Below are positions 45,158 through 53,976 of a DNA stretch of 64,000 nucleotides, piece after piece (position 1 is the stretch's first letter; each line of letters starts with the position of its first letter). A program made the translations under genes and the position numbers. Source of the stretch: Variovorax guangxiensis (GTDB lineage Bacteria; Pseudomonadota; Gammaproteobacteria; Burkholderiales; Burkholderiaceae_C); contig NZ_RXFT01000004.1 of the NCBI RefSeq assembly GCF_003952165.1, positions 124,001-188,000 of the forward strand, given 5' to 3'. The notes under the pieces were generated by a model that saw only the letters and a list, made by a program, of their open reading frames with translations, had not been told where the DNA came from and searched no databases.

Positions 45158-46379
45158 TGCGCACGCACCGGCTGCTGCGCGCACGCCCGACCTGCTGCGG
45201 CCCCGCGGCTCCAACCAGGTCGGCATGCGCCAGTTCAACGAGCGCACGGTGCTGCAGGCGCTGCGCGTTCACGGCAGCCTGCCCAAGGCCGACCTGGCCC
45301 GGCTGACCGGGCTGAGCGCGCAGACCATCGGGCTCATCACGGCGCGGCTGGAGGAAGACGGGCTCATCGTCAAGCAAAGCCGCGTGCGCGGACGCATCGG
45401 CCAGCCTTCGGTGCCGCTGGCGCTCAACCCCGACGGCGCCTTCGCCATCGGCATCAAGGTCGGCCGGCGCGGTGCCGAGTGGCTGCTGATCGACTTCGCC
45501 GCGCAGGTGCGCGAGCGCCACGCCGTCGGCTACGACTTTCCCGATGCCGACGCGCTGCTGCCCGCCATCGCGCAGCACATCCACCGCCTGCGCGACGGCC
45601 TGGGGCCGCTGGCCGCGCGCAACGTGGGCGTGGGGCTGGCCGCGCCGTTTCTGCTCGGCGGCTGGCACCGCACGCTGGGGCTGTCGAAGGCGCAGTCCGA
45701 CCTGTGGAACCAGATGGACCTGGCCGCCGAGGTGCGTTCGCGCATCGACCTGCCGGTGAGCTTCGCGCGCGACACCGTGGCCGCCTGCGTGGCCGAACTG
45801 GTGGGAGGGCGGGGGCACGACCTGAAGAGCTTTCTCTACATCTTCGTCGACACTTTCGTGGGCGGCGGGCTGGTCATCAACTCGCACCTGCACACCGGCG
45901 CGCATGGCAATGCGGGCGCGCTGGCATCGCTGCCGATGCAGCCGCCGGGCACTCGCGGCGCGCTGCCGCCGCAGCTGGTTGCGCAGGCGTCGCTGTGGGA
46001 GCTCGAACAGCGCCTGTCGGCCGAAGGCCTCGATCCCATGGCCGCCTACGACGACCGCGCGCTGCAGCCGCCTTTCGCGCAGACCACGACAGCCTGGCTG
46101 GCCAGCGCATCGCAGGCGCTGGCGCATGCCATCGTGTGCGGCACCGCCATGCTCGACCTGTCCGACGTGGTGGTGGACGGCTCCATGTCACGCCCGCTGC
46201 TTCAGGCGCTGCTCGACCAGACCCGCGACGCGCTCGACCACTGCAACTGGGAAGGCCTCTGGCAGCCCCAGCTGCATGGCGGCAAGGCCGGTGCGCAGGC
46301 CTGCGCGCTCGGCGGCGCGATGCTGCCGCTGCACGCGAACTTCGCGCCGGACCACGACGTGTTCCTGAAGGCGGCCTAG
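45150..46379 (+). CDS. ROK-family transcriptional regulator
   Basis: 409 residues. An N-terminal winged helix (MRQFNERTVLQALRVHGSLP, then KADLARLTGLSAQTIGLITA) precedes a ROK sugar-kinase-like fold (about 100-400), where DTFVGGGLVINSHLHTGAHG marks the conserved centre. Such regulators bind the transported sugar or its phosphate and release their operator. The position as last gene of the sugar ABC operon suggests autoregulation through the palindrome at 42206-42226. Its stop overlaps that of the convergent DUF6194 gene in CTAG. Confidence 0.9.
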   Translation: MPDAHAPAAARTPDLLRPRGSNQVGMRQFNERTVLQALRVHGSLPKADLARLTGLSAQTIGLITARLEEDGLIVKQSRVRGRIGQPSVPLALNPDGAFAIGIKVGRRGAEWLLIDFAAQVRERHAVGYDFPDADALLPAIAQHIHRLRDGLGPLAARNVGVGLAAPFLLGGWHRTLGLSKAQSDLWNQMDLAAEVRSRIDLPVSFARDTVAACVAELVGGRGHDLKSFLYIFVDTFVGGGLVINSHLHTGAHGNAGALASLPMQPPGTRGALPPQLVAQASLWELEQRLSAEGLDPMAAYDDRALQPPFAQTTTAWLASASQALAHAIVCGTAMLDLSDVVVDGSMSRPLLQALLDQTRDALDHCNWEGLWQPQLHGGKAGAQACALGGAMLPLHANFAPDHDVFLKAA

Positions 46380-46774
46380 GCTGTTCGACGTGATCGCGCG
46401 AGGCTCAGTGCCTCGGCGATCAGCGGCTTGACCGTCTCGAAGGTCTTCGCGCTCGGGTTGATCACGCTGACCCAGTACATCTTCGCGTACAGCGGATGCG
46501 GCATCAGCGTGTCGAGCGCGGTGTAGTCGGGCGCCGTTGGTTGCTCGCCGAAGAGCGCGCGGAACGTTTCCTTGCCCACGCCGAGGTTCAGCCGGAACAC
46601 GCCGGCGCGGTCCAGCTTCGAGGCGTTGTCGAACTCGTTGTCCTTCGTCACGATGGTCGCGAAAGGGAACTTGTCGTCGCCGTCGTGGAAGAAGAAGGTG
46701 TTGTCGTCGGCGATCTGGAAATGGCCGCCGGCCAGCATGTCGATGATGTGTTGGGTGATCGCGTCTTCGGTCAT
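46376..46774 (-). CDS. DUF6194 family protein
   Basis: 132 residues from MTEDAITQHIIDMLAGGHFQ. The central FPFATIVTKDNEFDNASKLD, then AGVFRLNLGVGKETFRALFG, is the recognisable DUF6194 block. These are small soluble proteins of unknown function. The longer frame to 46996 runs into the neighbouring gene. It lies 22 bases downstream of the Bug gene on the same strand. Confidence 0.8.
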   Translation of the reverse strand: MTEDAITQHIIDMLAGGHFQIADDNTFFFHDGDDKFPFATIVTKDNEFDNASKLDRAGVFRLNLGVGKETFRALFGEQPTAPDYTALDTLMPHPLYAKMYWVSVINPSAKTFETVKPLIAEALSLARSRRTA

Positions 46775-46796
46775 GGGCGCGATCTTGCCCGGATTC

Positions 46797-47822
46797 TCAT
46801 CGGGAAGTCGGCCAGCGCCGCAGCCCCAGTTCGTCTGCCAGCTGCCGGTAGGCCTTGATCTGCGCCTGCACATAGTCGTCGAGCGCGGAGCCGGTGAGGG
46901 CGAAAGGGTAGAGCCCGTGCTGTTCGCGCAGCGATGCATAGCCGGGCGCAGCGCTCGCCTCGCGGAACGCGTTGGACCAGGCGCGCACGGCGGCATCGGG
47001 CACGTCCGCGCTCAGGTAGAGGCCGCGCACCGTGGGCCAGACCAGGTCCACGCCTTGCTCGCGCGCGGTCGGCACGCCGGTGAGGGCGCCGCCCAGCCGG
47101 TTCTCCGACAGCACCGCGAGCAGCCGCACGGCCGCTCCGCCCGCGATGGCCTGGAGTGCTTCGGCCGCATCGCCCGGAAACGCGTCGACATGCCGCCCCT
47201 GCAATGCGCTCAGTGCGTCGCCGCCGCCCTCGAAGGAGACGAAGCGCATCGCCTTGTGGTCTCGTCCCGCGGCGCGCACCAGCAGCGCGGCCTTCACCCA
47301 GTCCTGGCTGCCTACCGTGCCGCCCGCGCCGAAGGCGATGCGCGACGGGTCCTGCCGCAGTGCGGCGACAAGGTCCTGCAGGCGCCTGAAAGGCGAATCG
47401 CGGTGAACGGCGATCACACCGTAGTCGGTGCCCAGCGTGGCGATCCAGCGCACGGCCGAGGGCGAATGCGGTCCGAAGCGGCCTTGGGCGAGGTTGAGCA
47501 GCGAGCCGCTCGAGAACGCCACCAGCGTGCCCGGCCCGCCGAGCTTGCCGGTGGCGATGCGGTCGAAGGCCACGGCGCCGATGCCGCCCGGCAGGTAGCG
47601 CTGCGCGAGCGGTGGGCGCGTGGGGCGCACGGCCTGCAGCGCGTCGCGAGCCAGGGCGCAGGTCAGCGCGAAGCCGCCGCCCGCCTTGGCGGGGATCACG
47701 CAGTCGGCAGCTTCTTCGGAAGGATCGCCCGCGGCCATCGCGCGCATGCCGAATGGCGGCGCGAGCAGCGCACACAGCGCGCGCAATGCATGGCGTCGGT
47801 TGGAGGTAGCGGAGAAAGGCAT
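46797..47822 (-). CDS. Bug-family (TctC-like) tripartite tricarboxylate receptor
   Basis: 341-residue periplasmic solute-binding protein of the Bug family. Signal sequence about 1-31 (MPFSATSNRRHALRALCALL ... AMAA). The domain begins DCVIPAKAGGGFALTCALAR, a variant of the VPxxPGG start loop, and includes RIAFGAGGTVGSQDWVKAAL and HVDAFPGDAAEAL. It is co-directional with the TctED genes, so it may be the receptor that informs the sensor kinase. The ligand is probably a carboxylate. Confidence 0.85.
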   Translation of the reverse strand: MPFSATSNRRHALRALCALLAPPFGMRAMAAGDPSEEAADCVIPAKAGGGFALTCALARDALQAVRPTRPPLAQRYLPGGIGAVAFDRIATGKLGGPGTLVAFSSGSLLNLAQGRFGPHSPSAVRWIATLGTDYGVIAVHRDSPFRRLQDLVAALRQDPSRIAFGAGGTVGSQDWVKAALLVRAAGRDHKAMRFVSFEGGGDALSALQGRHVDAFPGDAAEALQAIAGGAAVRLLAVLSENRLGGALTGVPTAREQGVDLVWPTVRGLYLSADVPDAAVRAWSNAFREASAAPGYASLREQHGLYPFALTGSALDDYVQAQIKAYRQLADELGLRRWPTSR

Positions 47823-47835
47823 GGCGGCGGGCCCG

Positions 47836-49278
47836 TCAGTCGGAGGCCGGGGCCGATGAAGCGCGCGGCCACCAGATGATCGCATGCAGCCCCGGGCCGG
47901 TTTCGCGTGCCTCGAGCCGCAGTTCGCCCCGGTGCCGCTGCGCAATGGAGCGCGCTATGGCCAGCCCGAGCCCGAAGCCGCCCTTGCCGGCGCGTGCGCC
48001 ACGCCGGAAGCGCTGGCCCAGCGCGGCGCGTTCCTCCTCGTCGATGCCCGGGCCGTTGTCTTCCACGTTGAGGCTCCAGCCCGCGGCGTCGCCGGCAGCA
48101 AAAAGCGTGATCGTGCCTTCGGCTGGCGTGTAGGCGATGGCGTTGCTCACCAGGTTGCCCAGTGCCTCGCGCATCAGCCCGCGATCGGCCACGGCGGGGA
48201 ATTCAGGCGCGGGTGAATGGACGCCCAGGTCGATGCCCAGATCTATGCGTTTTGCGCGCGCCAGCGGCAGCAGGTCGACGGCCACTTCGCGCAGCAGCCC
48301 CGCCAGATCGAATTCGGCGGGCTCCACCGGCACCGTGTCGCTGCGGCCCAGCGCCAGCAGTTGTTGCGCGCTGCGCGTGGCGCGGCCGATCTCGGTGCCG
48401 AGCGCATCGAGCGCCACCTGCACCTGCGCCGGGTCTTCTTCACGACGTGCGTAGTCGGCCTGCATGTGCAGCGTGGTCAGGTGCGTGCGCAGCTGGTGCG
48501 AAGCGTCGTCGAGGAACTGGCGCTGCTGCGAAACCAGCTCCTGCGTACGCGACATCTGCTGGTTGACGGCAGCCACCAGCGGCCGCACCTCGGCGGGCAG
48601 GTCGGTCTCGGCGATGCGCGTGAGGTCGTCGCTGGTGCGCGCACCCACCTCGCGCGCCAGTCGCGAAAGCGGGCGCAGCGCCGCCGCGAGCGCGATGGCG
48701 GTGCCGCACAGCAGCATCGCCAGCACCAGCCCGTCGCGCAGCGCCGCGCTGCGCACGAAGCGCGCGCTGAATTCCTGGCGCGAGCGCGTGCTCTCGCCGA
48801 CCTGGATCAGCACGCTGCGCCCTGTGCTGCCGGCCGGCGCACGGTCGAGGTCGCGGCGGTAGGCCGCGAGCCGCACGGCCTCGCCGAAGTAGGTGGCGTC
48901 GTAGAAGGCCGGCACGCCCATCTTCAACTCGGCGGGCGGGGCGGGCAGGTCGGCGCTGCCCAGTTCGACCAGCCCGTCGGAGGTCGAGACGCGGAAGAAC
49001 ACCTGTCCGCTCGCCGTAAGCTCGAAGAACTCGAACATCGTGTAAGGCAGCTCGACGGAGAGCCCGCCCGACGCGGTCGAGATGTTGGCGTCGATGGACT
49101 TGAGCGCGCCCAGCAGCGAGCGGTCGTAGGCGGCGTTGGCGGCGGCCAGCGCGTCGTGCCGCGTCATCCACAGCTCCAGCGCGGTCACCACGAGCAGGGC
49201 GGGAAAGAGCAGCAGCGCGAGCCGCTGCCACAGGCTCGCGCGGCGCAGGCGGTTGAGGATGCCCTGCGTCACGCTCAC
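47836..49278 (-). CDS. Sensor histidine kinase, TctE-like
   Basis: 480 residues starting with a GTG. First helix about 16-36, periplasmic 2CSK_N domain about 40-175, second helix about 183-202, HAMP region, phosphoacceptor His261 in ASHQLRTHLTTL, N-box Asn379, DNGPGID at 407-413 and GFGLGL at 434-439. Most kinases have Pro two residues after the Arg of HQLR(T)P; here it is His. The start directly abuts the regulator stop. It presumably senses a (tri)carboxylate, perhaps with the adjacent Bug receptor. Confidence 0.9.
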   Translation of the reverse strand: MSVTQGILNRLRRASLWQRLALLLFPALLVVTALELWMTRHDALAAANAAYDRSLLGALKSIDANISTASGGLSVELPYTMFEFFELTASGQVFFRVSTSDGLVELGSADLPAPPAELKMGVPAFYDATYFGEAVRLAAYRRDLDRAPAGSTGRSVLIQVGESTRSRQEFSARFVRSAALRDGLVLAMLLCGTAIALAAALRPLSRLAREVGARTSDDLTRIAETDLPAEVRPLVAAVNQQMSRTQELVSQQRQFLDDASHQLRTHLTTLHMQADYARREEDPAQVQVALDALGTEIGRATRSAQQLLALGRSDTVPVEPAEFDLAGLLREVAVDLLPLARAKRIDLGIDLGVHSPAPEFPAVADRGLMREALGNLVSNAIAYTPAEGTITLFAAGDAAGWSLNVEDNGPGIDEEERAALGQRFRRGARAGKGGFGLGLAIARSIAQRHRGELRLEARETGPGLHAIIWWPRASSAPASD

Positions 49279-49944
49279 TCAGTCTGCTTCCAGCACGTAC
49301 CCAAGCCCACGCAGCGTGACGATGCGCACGCCGCTGCCGTCCAGGCGCTTGCGCAGCCGGTAGACGAAGACCTCCACCGCCTCGGGGTGCACTTCTTCGT
49401 CGTCGGAGAACACGCGCTCCAGGATCTGCTGCTTCGACAGCGGCTCGCCGCTGCGCTGCACCAGCACCCGCAGCACCGCCAGTTCGCGCGGCGAGAGCGC
49501 CAGCGCCTCGCCGTTGAGCGTGAAGTGCCGCCGCGCGCCGTCGTACACCAGCGGGCCGCAGGCCTGGCGCGGATGCTCCACGCCGCGCGCGCGGCGCACC
49601 AGCGCATGCAGCCGCGCCTCGAGCTCGGCCAGCGCAAAGGGCTTGGCGAGGAAGTCGTCGGCGCCCGCGTTGAGCGAGGCCACCCGCTCGTTCACCGAAT
49701 CGCGCGCCGTGAGGATCAGCGCCGGCAGCCGCTGGTCGCGCTCGCGCAGCCGCTGCAGCACCGTGTGCCCGTCGAGCCCTGGCAGGCCCAGGTCGAGCAC
49801 CAGCGCGTCATGGTCGCGCTGCTGCAGCGCCCGGTCGGCCAGCCGCCCGTCGTCCACCCATTCGACCTGGATGCCCGCGTGCTCCAGCGCCTTGCACAGC
49901 CAGGTGCCCAGGGTGTGTTCGTCTTCGGCCAGGAGAATGCGCAT
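49279..49944 (-). CDS. OmpR-type response regulator, TctD-like
   Basis: 221 residues. The receiver has acidic Asp8, phosphoacceptor Asp51 (VLDLGLPG), Thr79 and Lys101 (AKPF). The C-terminal winged helix (about 130-218) includes SPRELAVLRVLVQRSGEPLS and EVFVYRLRKRLDG. It is transcribed ahead of the kinase gene. Regulation of tricarboxylate uptake genes is inferred from the family and context. Confidence 0.92.
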   Translation of the reverse strand: MRILLAEDEHTLGTWLCKALEHAGIQVEWVDDGRLADRALQQRDHDALVLDLGLPGLDGHTVLQRLRERDQRLPALILTARDSVNERVASLNAGADDFLAKPFALAELEARLHALVRRARGVEHPRQACGPLVYDGARRHFTLNGEALALSPRELAVLRVLVQRSGEPLSKQQILERVFSDDEEVHPEAVEVFVYRLRKRLDGSGVRIVTLRGLGYVLEAD

Positions 49945-49969
49945 GGCCCGATGCTAGAGCCGACGGGGC

Positions 49970-50980
49970 TCAATCTGGCTTGATGTTTGCCCTTGCGATG
50001 ACCTTCTGCCAGCGTGCCTGCTCCGACGCGATGAACTGCGCGAACTGCTCCGGCGTGCCGCCGATGGCTTCCGCCGCGTCGTTGGTCAGCCGCTGCATCG
50101 AGTCGGGCGACTTCACCGCCTTCATCGTCTCGGCCGAAAGCTTGGCGAGCTGCGCCGGCGTGATGCTGGCCGGCGCGAGCATGCCGTACCACTGCGTCAT
50201 CTCGAAGCCCGGGAAGCCCTGTTCGGCCACGGTCGGCACGTCGGGCAACTGCGGCAGGCGCTTGGCCGAGCCGGTCGCGATGCAGCGCACCTTGCCCGCC
50301 TTGATGAACTGCAGCACCGCTGCCGCGCCGATGGCCGAGGCGTCGAGCCGGCCCGACAGCAGGTCGGTCACCATCGGGCCGGTGCCCCGGTAGGGCACGT
50401 GCAGCATGAACACGTCGGCCGTCATCTTCAGGTACTCGAAGGCCAGGTGGCCCGCGCTGCCGTTGCCCGCCGAGCCGTAGCTGAGCTTGCCCGGCTTCGA
50501 CTTGGCGTAGGCGATGAACTCCTTCAAGTTCTTCGCCGGCACGTCGGGATGCACCACGTAGAGGCTGGGCACCTTGGCCAGCAGGCTCACGGGCTTGAAG
50601 TCCTTGTTCGCGTCGTAGGGCAGCTTGGCGAAGATGTACGGGTTGACCGCCAGCGTGCCGATGTGGCCGAGGATGATCGTGTGCTGGTCGGTGGCGCGCG
50701 CCACCTCGCCCATCGCGATGTTGCCGGCCGCGCCCGGCTTGTTGTCGACGAACACGCTCTGCCCGATGGTGCGCGAGAGTTCGGCGGCGGTCGAGCGCGC
50801 GACGATCTCCGAGCTGCCGCCCGGCGCGAAGGGCACGACGAAGCGGATCGACTTGCTGGGCCACGCGTCTTCGGCGAAGGCCATCGAGGGCAGCAGGCCG
50901 CCGAGGGCTGCCGCGCCGCCGGCCTGGAGCAGGCCGCGGCGGCTCAGGCGGGTGTCTTGGGGGAGGAGGGGTGCGGACAT
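49970..50980 (-). CDS. Bug-family (TctC-like) tripartite tricarboxylate receptor
   Basis: 336 residues from MSAPLLPQDTRLSRRGLLQA, with a twin-arginine-like signal peptide ending SMAFAE. The classic Bug entry IRFVVPFAPGGSSEIVAR is followed by LSYGSAGNGSAGHLAFEYLK, VPYRGTGPMVTDLLSGRLD and DVPTVAEQGFPGFE. A GGAGA lies before this ATG; a 14-residue longer form from 51022 is possible. It is the more canonical of the two Bug proteins and is 25 bases upstream of the regulator gene. No TctA/TctB permease is in the window. Confidence 0.9.
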   Translation of the reverse strand: MSAPLLPQDTRLSRRGLLQAGGAAALGGLLPSMAFAEDAWPSKSIRFVVPFAPGGSSEIVARSTAAELSRTIGQSVFVDNKPGAAGNIAMGEVARATDQHTIILGHIGTLAVNPYIFAKLPYDANKDFKPVSLLAKVPSLYVVHPDVPAKNLKEFIAYAKSKPGKLSYGSAGNGSAGHLAFEYLKMTADVFMLHVPYRGTGPMVTDLLSGRLDASAIGAAAVLQFIKAGKVRCIATGSAKRLPQLPDVPTVAEQGFPGFEMTQWYGMLAPASITPAQLAKLSAETMKAVKSPDSMQRLTNDAAEAIGGTPEQFAQFIASEQARWQKVIARANIKPD

Positions 50981-51060
50981 GGTGCTTGTGTCTCCAGCGC
51001 TTTTTGGATTGAAAGCGCACATCGTGCCCGGGGGATGCTGTCGGAATGCTGTCAGTCGGG

Positions 51061-51855
51061 TCAGATCAGGTTCCGCATCGCCTGCGCCGTCTCCCGAAGC
51101 ACCGGCAGCACCCGCGCCACCGCATCCTCCGAGCTCTCGTGCCCCATCGGCATCGTGATGTTCAGCGCGCCGACCAGCGTGCCGTGCCGGTCACGCAGCG
51201 GCACCGCGATGCCGCGCGAGTTCAGGTCGAGCTGCTGTTCGGACAGCGCCCAGCCCTGGGCGCGGATGCGCGCAAGTTCGAGCTTCATGCGCTCCATGCT
51301 CGCGATGGTGTGCGAGGTGAAGACGGTGAGCTTGCGCGTGGTGAGCCACTCGTCGAGCTCGGCGTCGCTGCGCAGCGCCAGCATCAGCATGCCGGAGGCG
51401 GTGACCTGCGCCGGCACGCGTGCGCCGAGCACGTAGCCGGTGCTCATGCTGCGGTTGGGTCCGTTGCGGGCGATGTAGACCACCTCGTCGCCGTCCATCA
51501 CGCTGAGGTAGGCGATCTCGTTGGTGCCGGCGGCCACACGCTGCAGGAAGGGCTGCACCACGCGCGGCAGGCGGGCCGACTCCAGGTACGACTGGCCCAG
51601 GCGCAGCACGCGCGGCGTGAGCCAGAACAGCTTGCCGTCGCTGGCCACGTAGCCCATGTGCTGCAGGGTCAGCAGGTAGCGCCGCGCGGCGGTGCGGGTC
51701 ATGTTGGTGCGCTGGCCGGCCTGGCTGGCGGTGAGGCGCGGGTTGGCGTCGTCGAAGGCCTCGATGATGCTCACGCCGCGCTCCAGGCCGGCGATCCAGT
51801 CGCGCTTGTCCAGGCCGGGAGGCGGTGCCGGGTCGTGATTGCTGTCCTTGCTCAT
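51061..51855 (-). CDS. IclR-family transcriptional regulator (PcaR/PobR-like)
   Basis: 264 residues from MSKDSNHDPAPPPGLDKRDW. Winged helix about 25-90 (GVSIIEAFDDANPRLTASQA, RTAARRYLLTLQHMGYV) and IclR effector domain about 100-260 (SVMDGDEVVYIARN, TASGMLMLAL). The TRTAARRYLLTL recognition segment and the LTPRVLRLGQSYL linker are as in PcaR, PobR and PcaU, which respond to protocatechuate-pathway metabolites. It is divergent from the hydroaromatic operon and is the likely regulator of it. The frame is open upstream to 52080 but that part is intergenic. Confidence 0.9.
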   Translation of the reverse strand: MSKDSNHDPAPPPGLDKRDWIAGLERGVSIIEAFDDANPRLTASQAGQRTNMTRTAARRYLLTLQHMGYVASDGKLFWLTPRVLRLGQSYLESARLPRVVQPFLQRVAAGTNEIAYLSVMDGDEVVYIARNGPNRSMSTGYVLGARVPAQVTASGMLMLALRSDAELDEWLTTRKLTVFTSHTIASMERMKLELARIRAQGWALSEQQLDLNSRGIAVPLRDRHGTLVGALNITMPMGHESSEDAVARVLPVLRETAQAMRNLI

Positions 51856-52054
51856 GGGCGGAAGTGTGATGTGTGCGGAAGGGTTCGAGTTTGCAATTGG
51901 TGCAGGTGAAAACCCTTGAATTGATCGATCATTGAATTCTAAAGATCGATAGTCGCACGTTTTGATGCCCCAAAGGCTGCAGGGATTGGCTGGAGGGACT
52001 ATAAAGCTCGCCATCCGCCCTCCAAAAGAGCGATTGACGAACGGAAGCACGCAC
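51856..52054. promoter_or_regulatory. Divergent promoter region with IclR-type operator candidates
   Basis: About 200 bases between iclR and the first dehydrogenase gene. It holds the perfect palindrome TGATCGATCA at 51922-51931, flanked by TTGAAT direct repeats, and GATCGATAGTCGCAC at 51944-51958. From memory the P. putida PcaR site is GTTCGATAATCGCAC; the second motif matches it at 13 of 15 positions. The same TGATCGATCA recurs before quiC. Confidence 0.6.
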
Positions 52055-52978
52055 ATGAGCCATTCCATCAGCGGCAGCACCCAGGCCTACCTGATCCCCG
52101 GTGACCCGGTTCGCAACGTGCGGCTGCCGCGCATGTTCAATGCGGCCTTCGAGCGCTACGGCATCGACGCCGTGCTGCTGCCCATGCAGGTGCCGGTGCG
52201 CGACTTCGCGGTGTTCTTCAAGTCGGCCTTTCTCGCGCGCAACGTGCGCGGCATGGTGATCGCGCCGCCCCACAAGCCGCTGGTGGTCGATCTGCTCGAA
52301 GGCTGCGGCCTCTTCGGCCGCGTGGCGGGCTCGGTCAACGTGGTGCGCCGCACCGAGGGCGACCAGCTCGAGGGCGATCTCTTCGACGGCGAGGGCCTGA
52401 TAGGCGCGCTCGACCACTACAACATTCCCTTCCGCGGCAAGCGGGTGCTGATTTTGGGCGCGGGCGTGAGCGCCGCGGCCATCGGCGTGGCGCTGGCCGA
52501 GGGCGGCACGGTCAACGGCGCGGCGCACATCGCCATGTACGACAAGGCAGCCGGCAAGGCGGCCGGTGTGGCGGCCAAGCTCGACGCCTTCTTCGACGCG
52601 AACGTGGTCGCCGCCGACAGCAACGCGCCCGAGGGCTTCGACCTCGTCATCAACGCCACGCAGCTGGGGCTGAGCGACGACGACGCGGCGCCGGTCGATG
52701 TGGCGCGCATGGACAGCCACGCCGCGCTCTTCGACATCCTGCTGCGCAACCAGCCCACGCCGCTGGTGCGCGCGGCCCGTGCGCGCGGGCTCAATGCGCA
52801 GGCCGGCTTCGAGATGCTGATCCAGCAGATGCCGCACTACTTCCGCTACTTCGGCCACATGGATGCGGCGGATGCGATGACGGCCGACGCCGATTTCCTG
52901 CGCGAAATCATCTATCCGCCCGCGATGCACGCCGAGATCGCGCAGCCCTTGTGCTATCGCTCCCCGAGCGTGGTGTAA
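52055..52978 (+). CDS. Shikimate/quinate dehydrogenase-like protein 1
   Basis: 307 residues. The N-terminal substrate domain (about 1-120) ends with APPHK at the place of the catalytic Lys and the DLFDGEGLIGAL motif. The Rossmann domain shows VLILGAGVSAAAIGVAL and VINATQLGLSDDD. The usual Ser-x-Ser substrate motif at the N-terminus is not clear (YLIPGDPVRNVRLP), so the substrate may differ from shikimate. It is clustered with pca and qui genes rather than aroC, so a catabolic role oxidising quinate or shikimate is inferred. Confidence 0.83.
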   Translation: MSHSISGSTQAYLIPGDPVRNVRLPRMFNAAFERYGIDAVLLPMQVPVRDFAVFFKSAFLARNVRGMVIAPPHKPLVVDLLEGCGLFGRVAGSVNVVRRTEGDQLEGDLFDGEGLIGALDHYNIPFRGKRVLILGAGVSAAAIGVALAEGGTVNGAAHIAMYDKAAGKAAGVAAKLDAFFDANVVAADSNAPEGFDLVINATQLGLSDDDAAPVDVARMDSHAALFDILLRNQPTPLVRAARARGLNAQAGFEMLIQQMPHYFRYFGHMDAADAMTADADFLREIIYPPAMHAEIAQPLCYRSPSVV

Positions 52979-52984
52979 ATGGCT

Positions 52985-53080
52985 CACCCCCAGGCTTCGC
53001 GCACTTCGTGTCGCTTCGCCAACCCCCTTGCAGGGGGCAATGCCTGCGGCCCGGCAAAGCCGGTTCCGCGGCATTCCTGG
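52985..53080. repeat. Palindromic intergenic repeat element
   Basis: A GC-rich block with two hairpins: CCCCCT-TGC-AGGGGG at 53023-53037 and CCGGC-AAA-GCCGG at 53051-53063 inside a larger GCGG/CCGC arm. I know similar CCCTTGCAGGGGG-type blocks scattered between genes in Variovorax/Acidovorax genomes. Only one copy is in this window, so the repeat status rests on recall. Confidence 0.55.
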
Positions 53081-53120
53081 AAGAAACCTTCGACCTTTGA
53101 CTGCACAGATTGATCCACCA

Positions 53121-53954
53121 ATGATTTCCGGCAAATCCACCCTCATCGCCCACATCGGCTTTCCCACGGAGGCCTTCAAGGCTCCGATGATCTACAACCC
53201 CTGGTTCGACAAGCACGGCATCGACGCCGTGGTCGTTCCCATGGGCGTGAAGCCTGAGGACTACGCGGTGTCGCTGCCGCAGATCTTCAAGTTCAGCAAC
53301 ATCCGCGGCGCGCTGGTGACCATGCCGCACAAGGTGACGACGATGTCGCTGGTCGACGAGGTGACGCCCACCGCGCGCGTGGCCGGCGCCTGCAACGCCA
53401 TCCTCAAGCGCCCCGACGGCACGCTGCTGGGCGACCAGTTCGACGGCGCCGGCTTCGTGCGCGGCGTGGAGCGCAAGGGGCGGCTCTTCAAGGGCACGCG
53501 GGTGCTGGTGTCGGGCGCGGGCGGCGTGGGCTCGGCCATCGCGGCGTCGATTGCCGCCGCGGGCGCCGCCGAGTTGATGCTGTTCGACATGAGCGAGGCT
53601 TCGGCCAACGCGCTGGCCGCCCGGCTGCGCGAGCACTATCCGCAGATGAAGGTGACCACCGGCTCGAAGGACCCGGCCGGCTACGACGTGGTGGTCAACG
53701 CCACGCCGCTGGGCATGAAGGAGGGCGATCCGCTGCCCTTCGATGTCGACCGCATCGACCCTTCGACCTTCGTCGGCGAGGTGGTCATGAAGACCGAGTA
53801 CACGCCGCTGCTGCAGGCCGCCAAGGCCAAGGGCTGTGCGGTGCAGGTGGGCACCGACATGCTGTTCGAGATGATTCCGGCGTACCTGGAATTCTTCGGC
53901 TTCGGCACCGCCTCGCCCGAGGAGCTGCGCGCCGTGGCGCAACTGAAATACTGA
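53121..53954 (+). CDS. Shikimate/quinate dehydrogenase-like protein 2
   Basis: 277 residues, a paralogue of the preceding dehydrogenase with clearer AroE features: VTMPHKVTTMSLVDEVTP with the catalytic Lys, GDQFDGAGFVRG, GAGGVGSAIAASIAAAGAAE as cofactor motif, and VVNATPLGMKEGDPLPFDV. The N-terminal IAHIGFPTEAFKAP also departs from the standard SxS. Likely produces dehydroshikimate or dehydroquinate. A repeat element separates the two paralogues. Confidence 0.87.
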   Translation: MISGKSTLIAHIGFPTEAFKAPMIYNPWFDKHGIDAVVVPMGVKPEDYAVSLPQIFKFSNIRGALVTMPHKVTTMSLVDEVTPTARVAGACNAILKRPDGTLLGDQFDGAGFVRGVERKGRLFKGTRVLVSGAGGVGSAIAASIAAAGAAELMLFDMSEASANALAARLREHYPQMKVTTGSKDPAGYDVVVNATPLGMKEGDPLPFDVDRIDPSTFVGEVVMKTEYTPLLQAAKAKGCAVQVGTDMLFEMIPAYLEFFGFGTASPEELRAVAQLKY

Positions 53955-53976
53955 AAAAGAAAGGAAGGCTCGCCCG

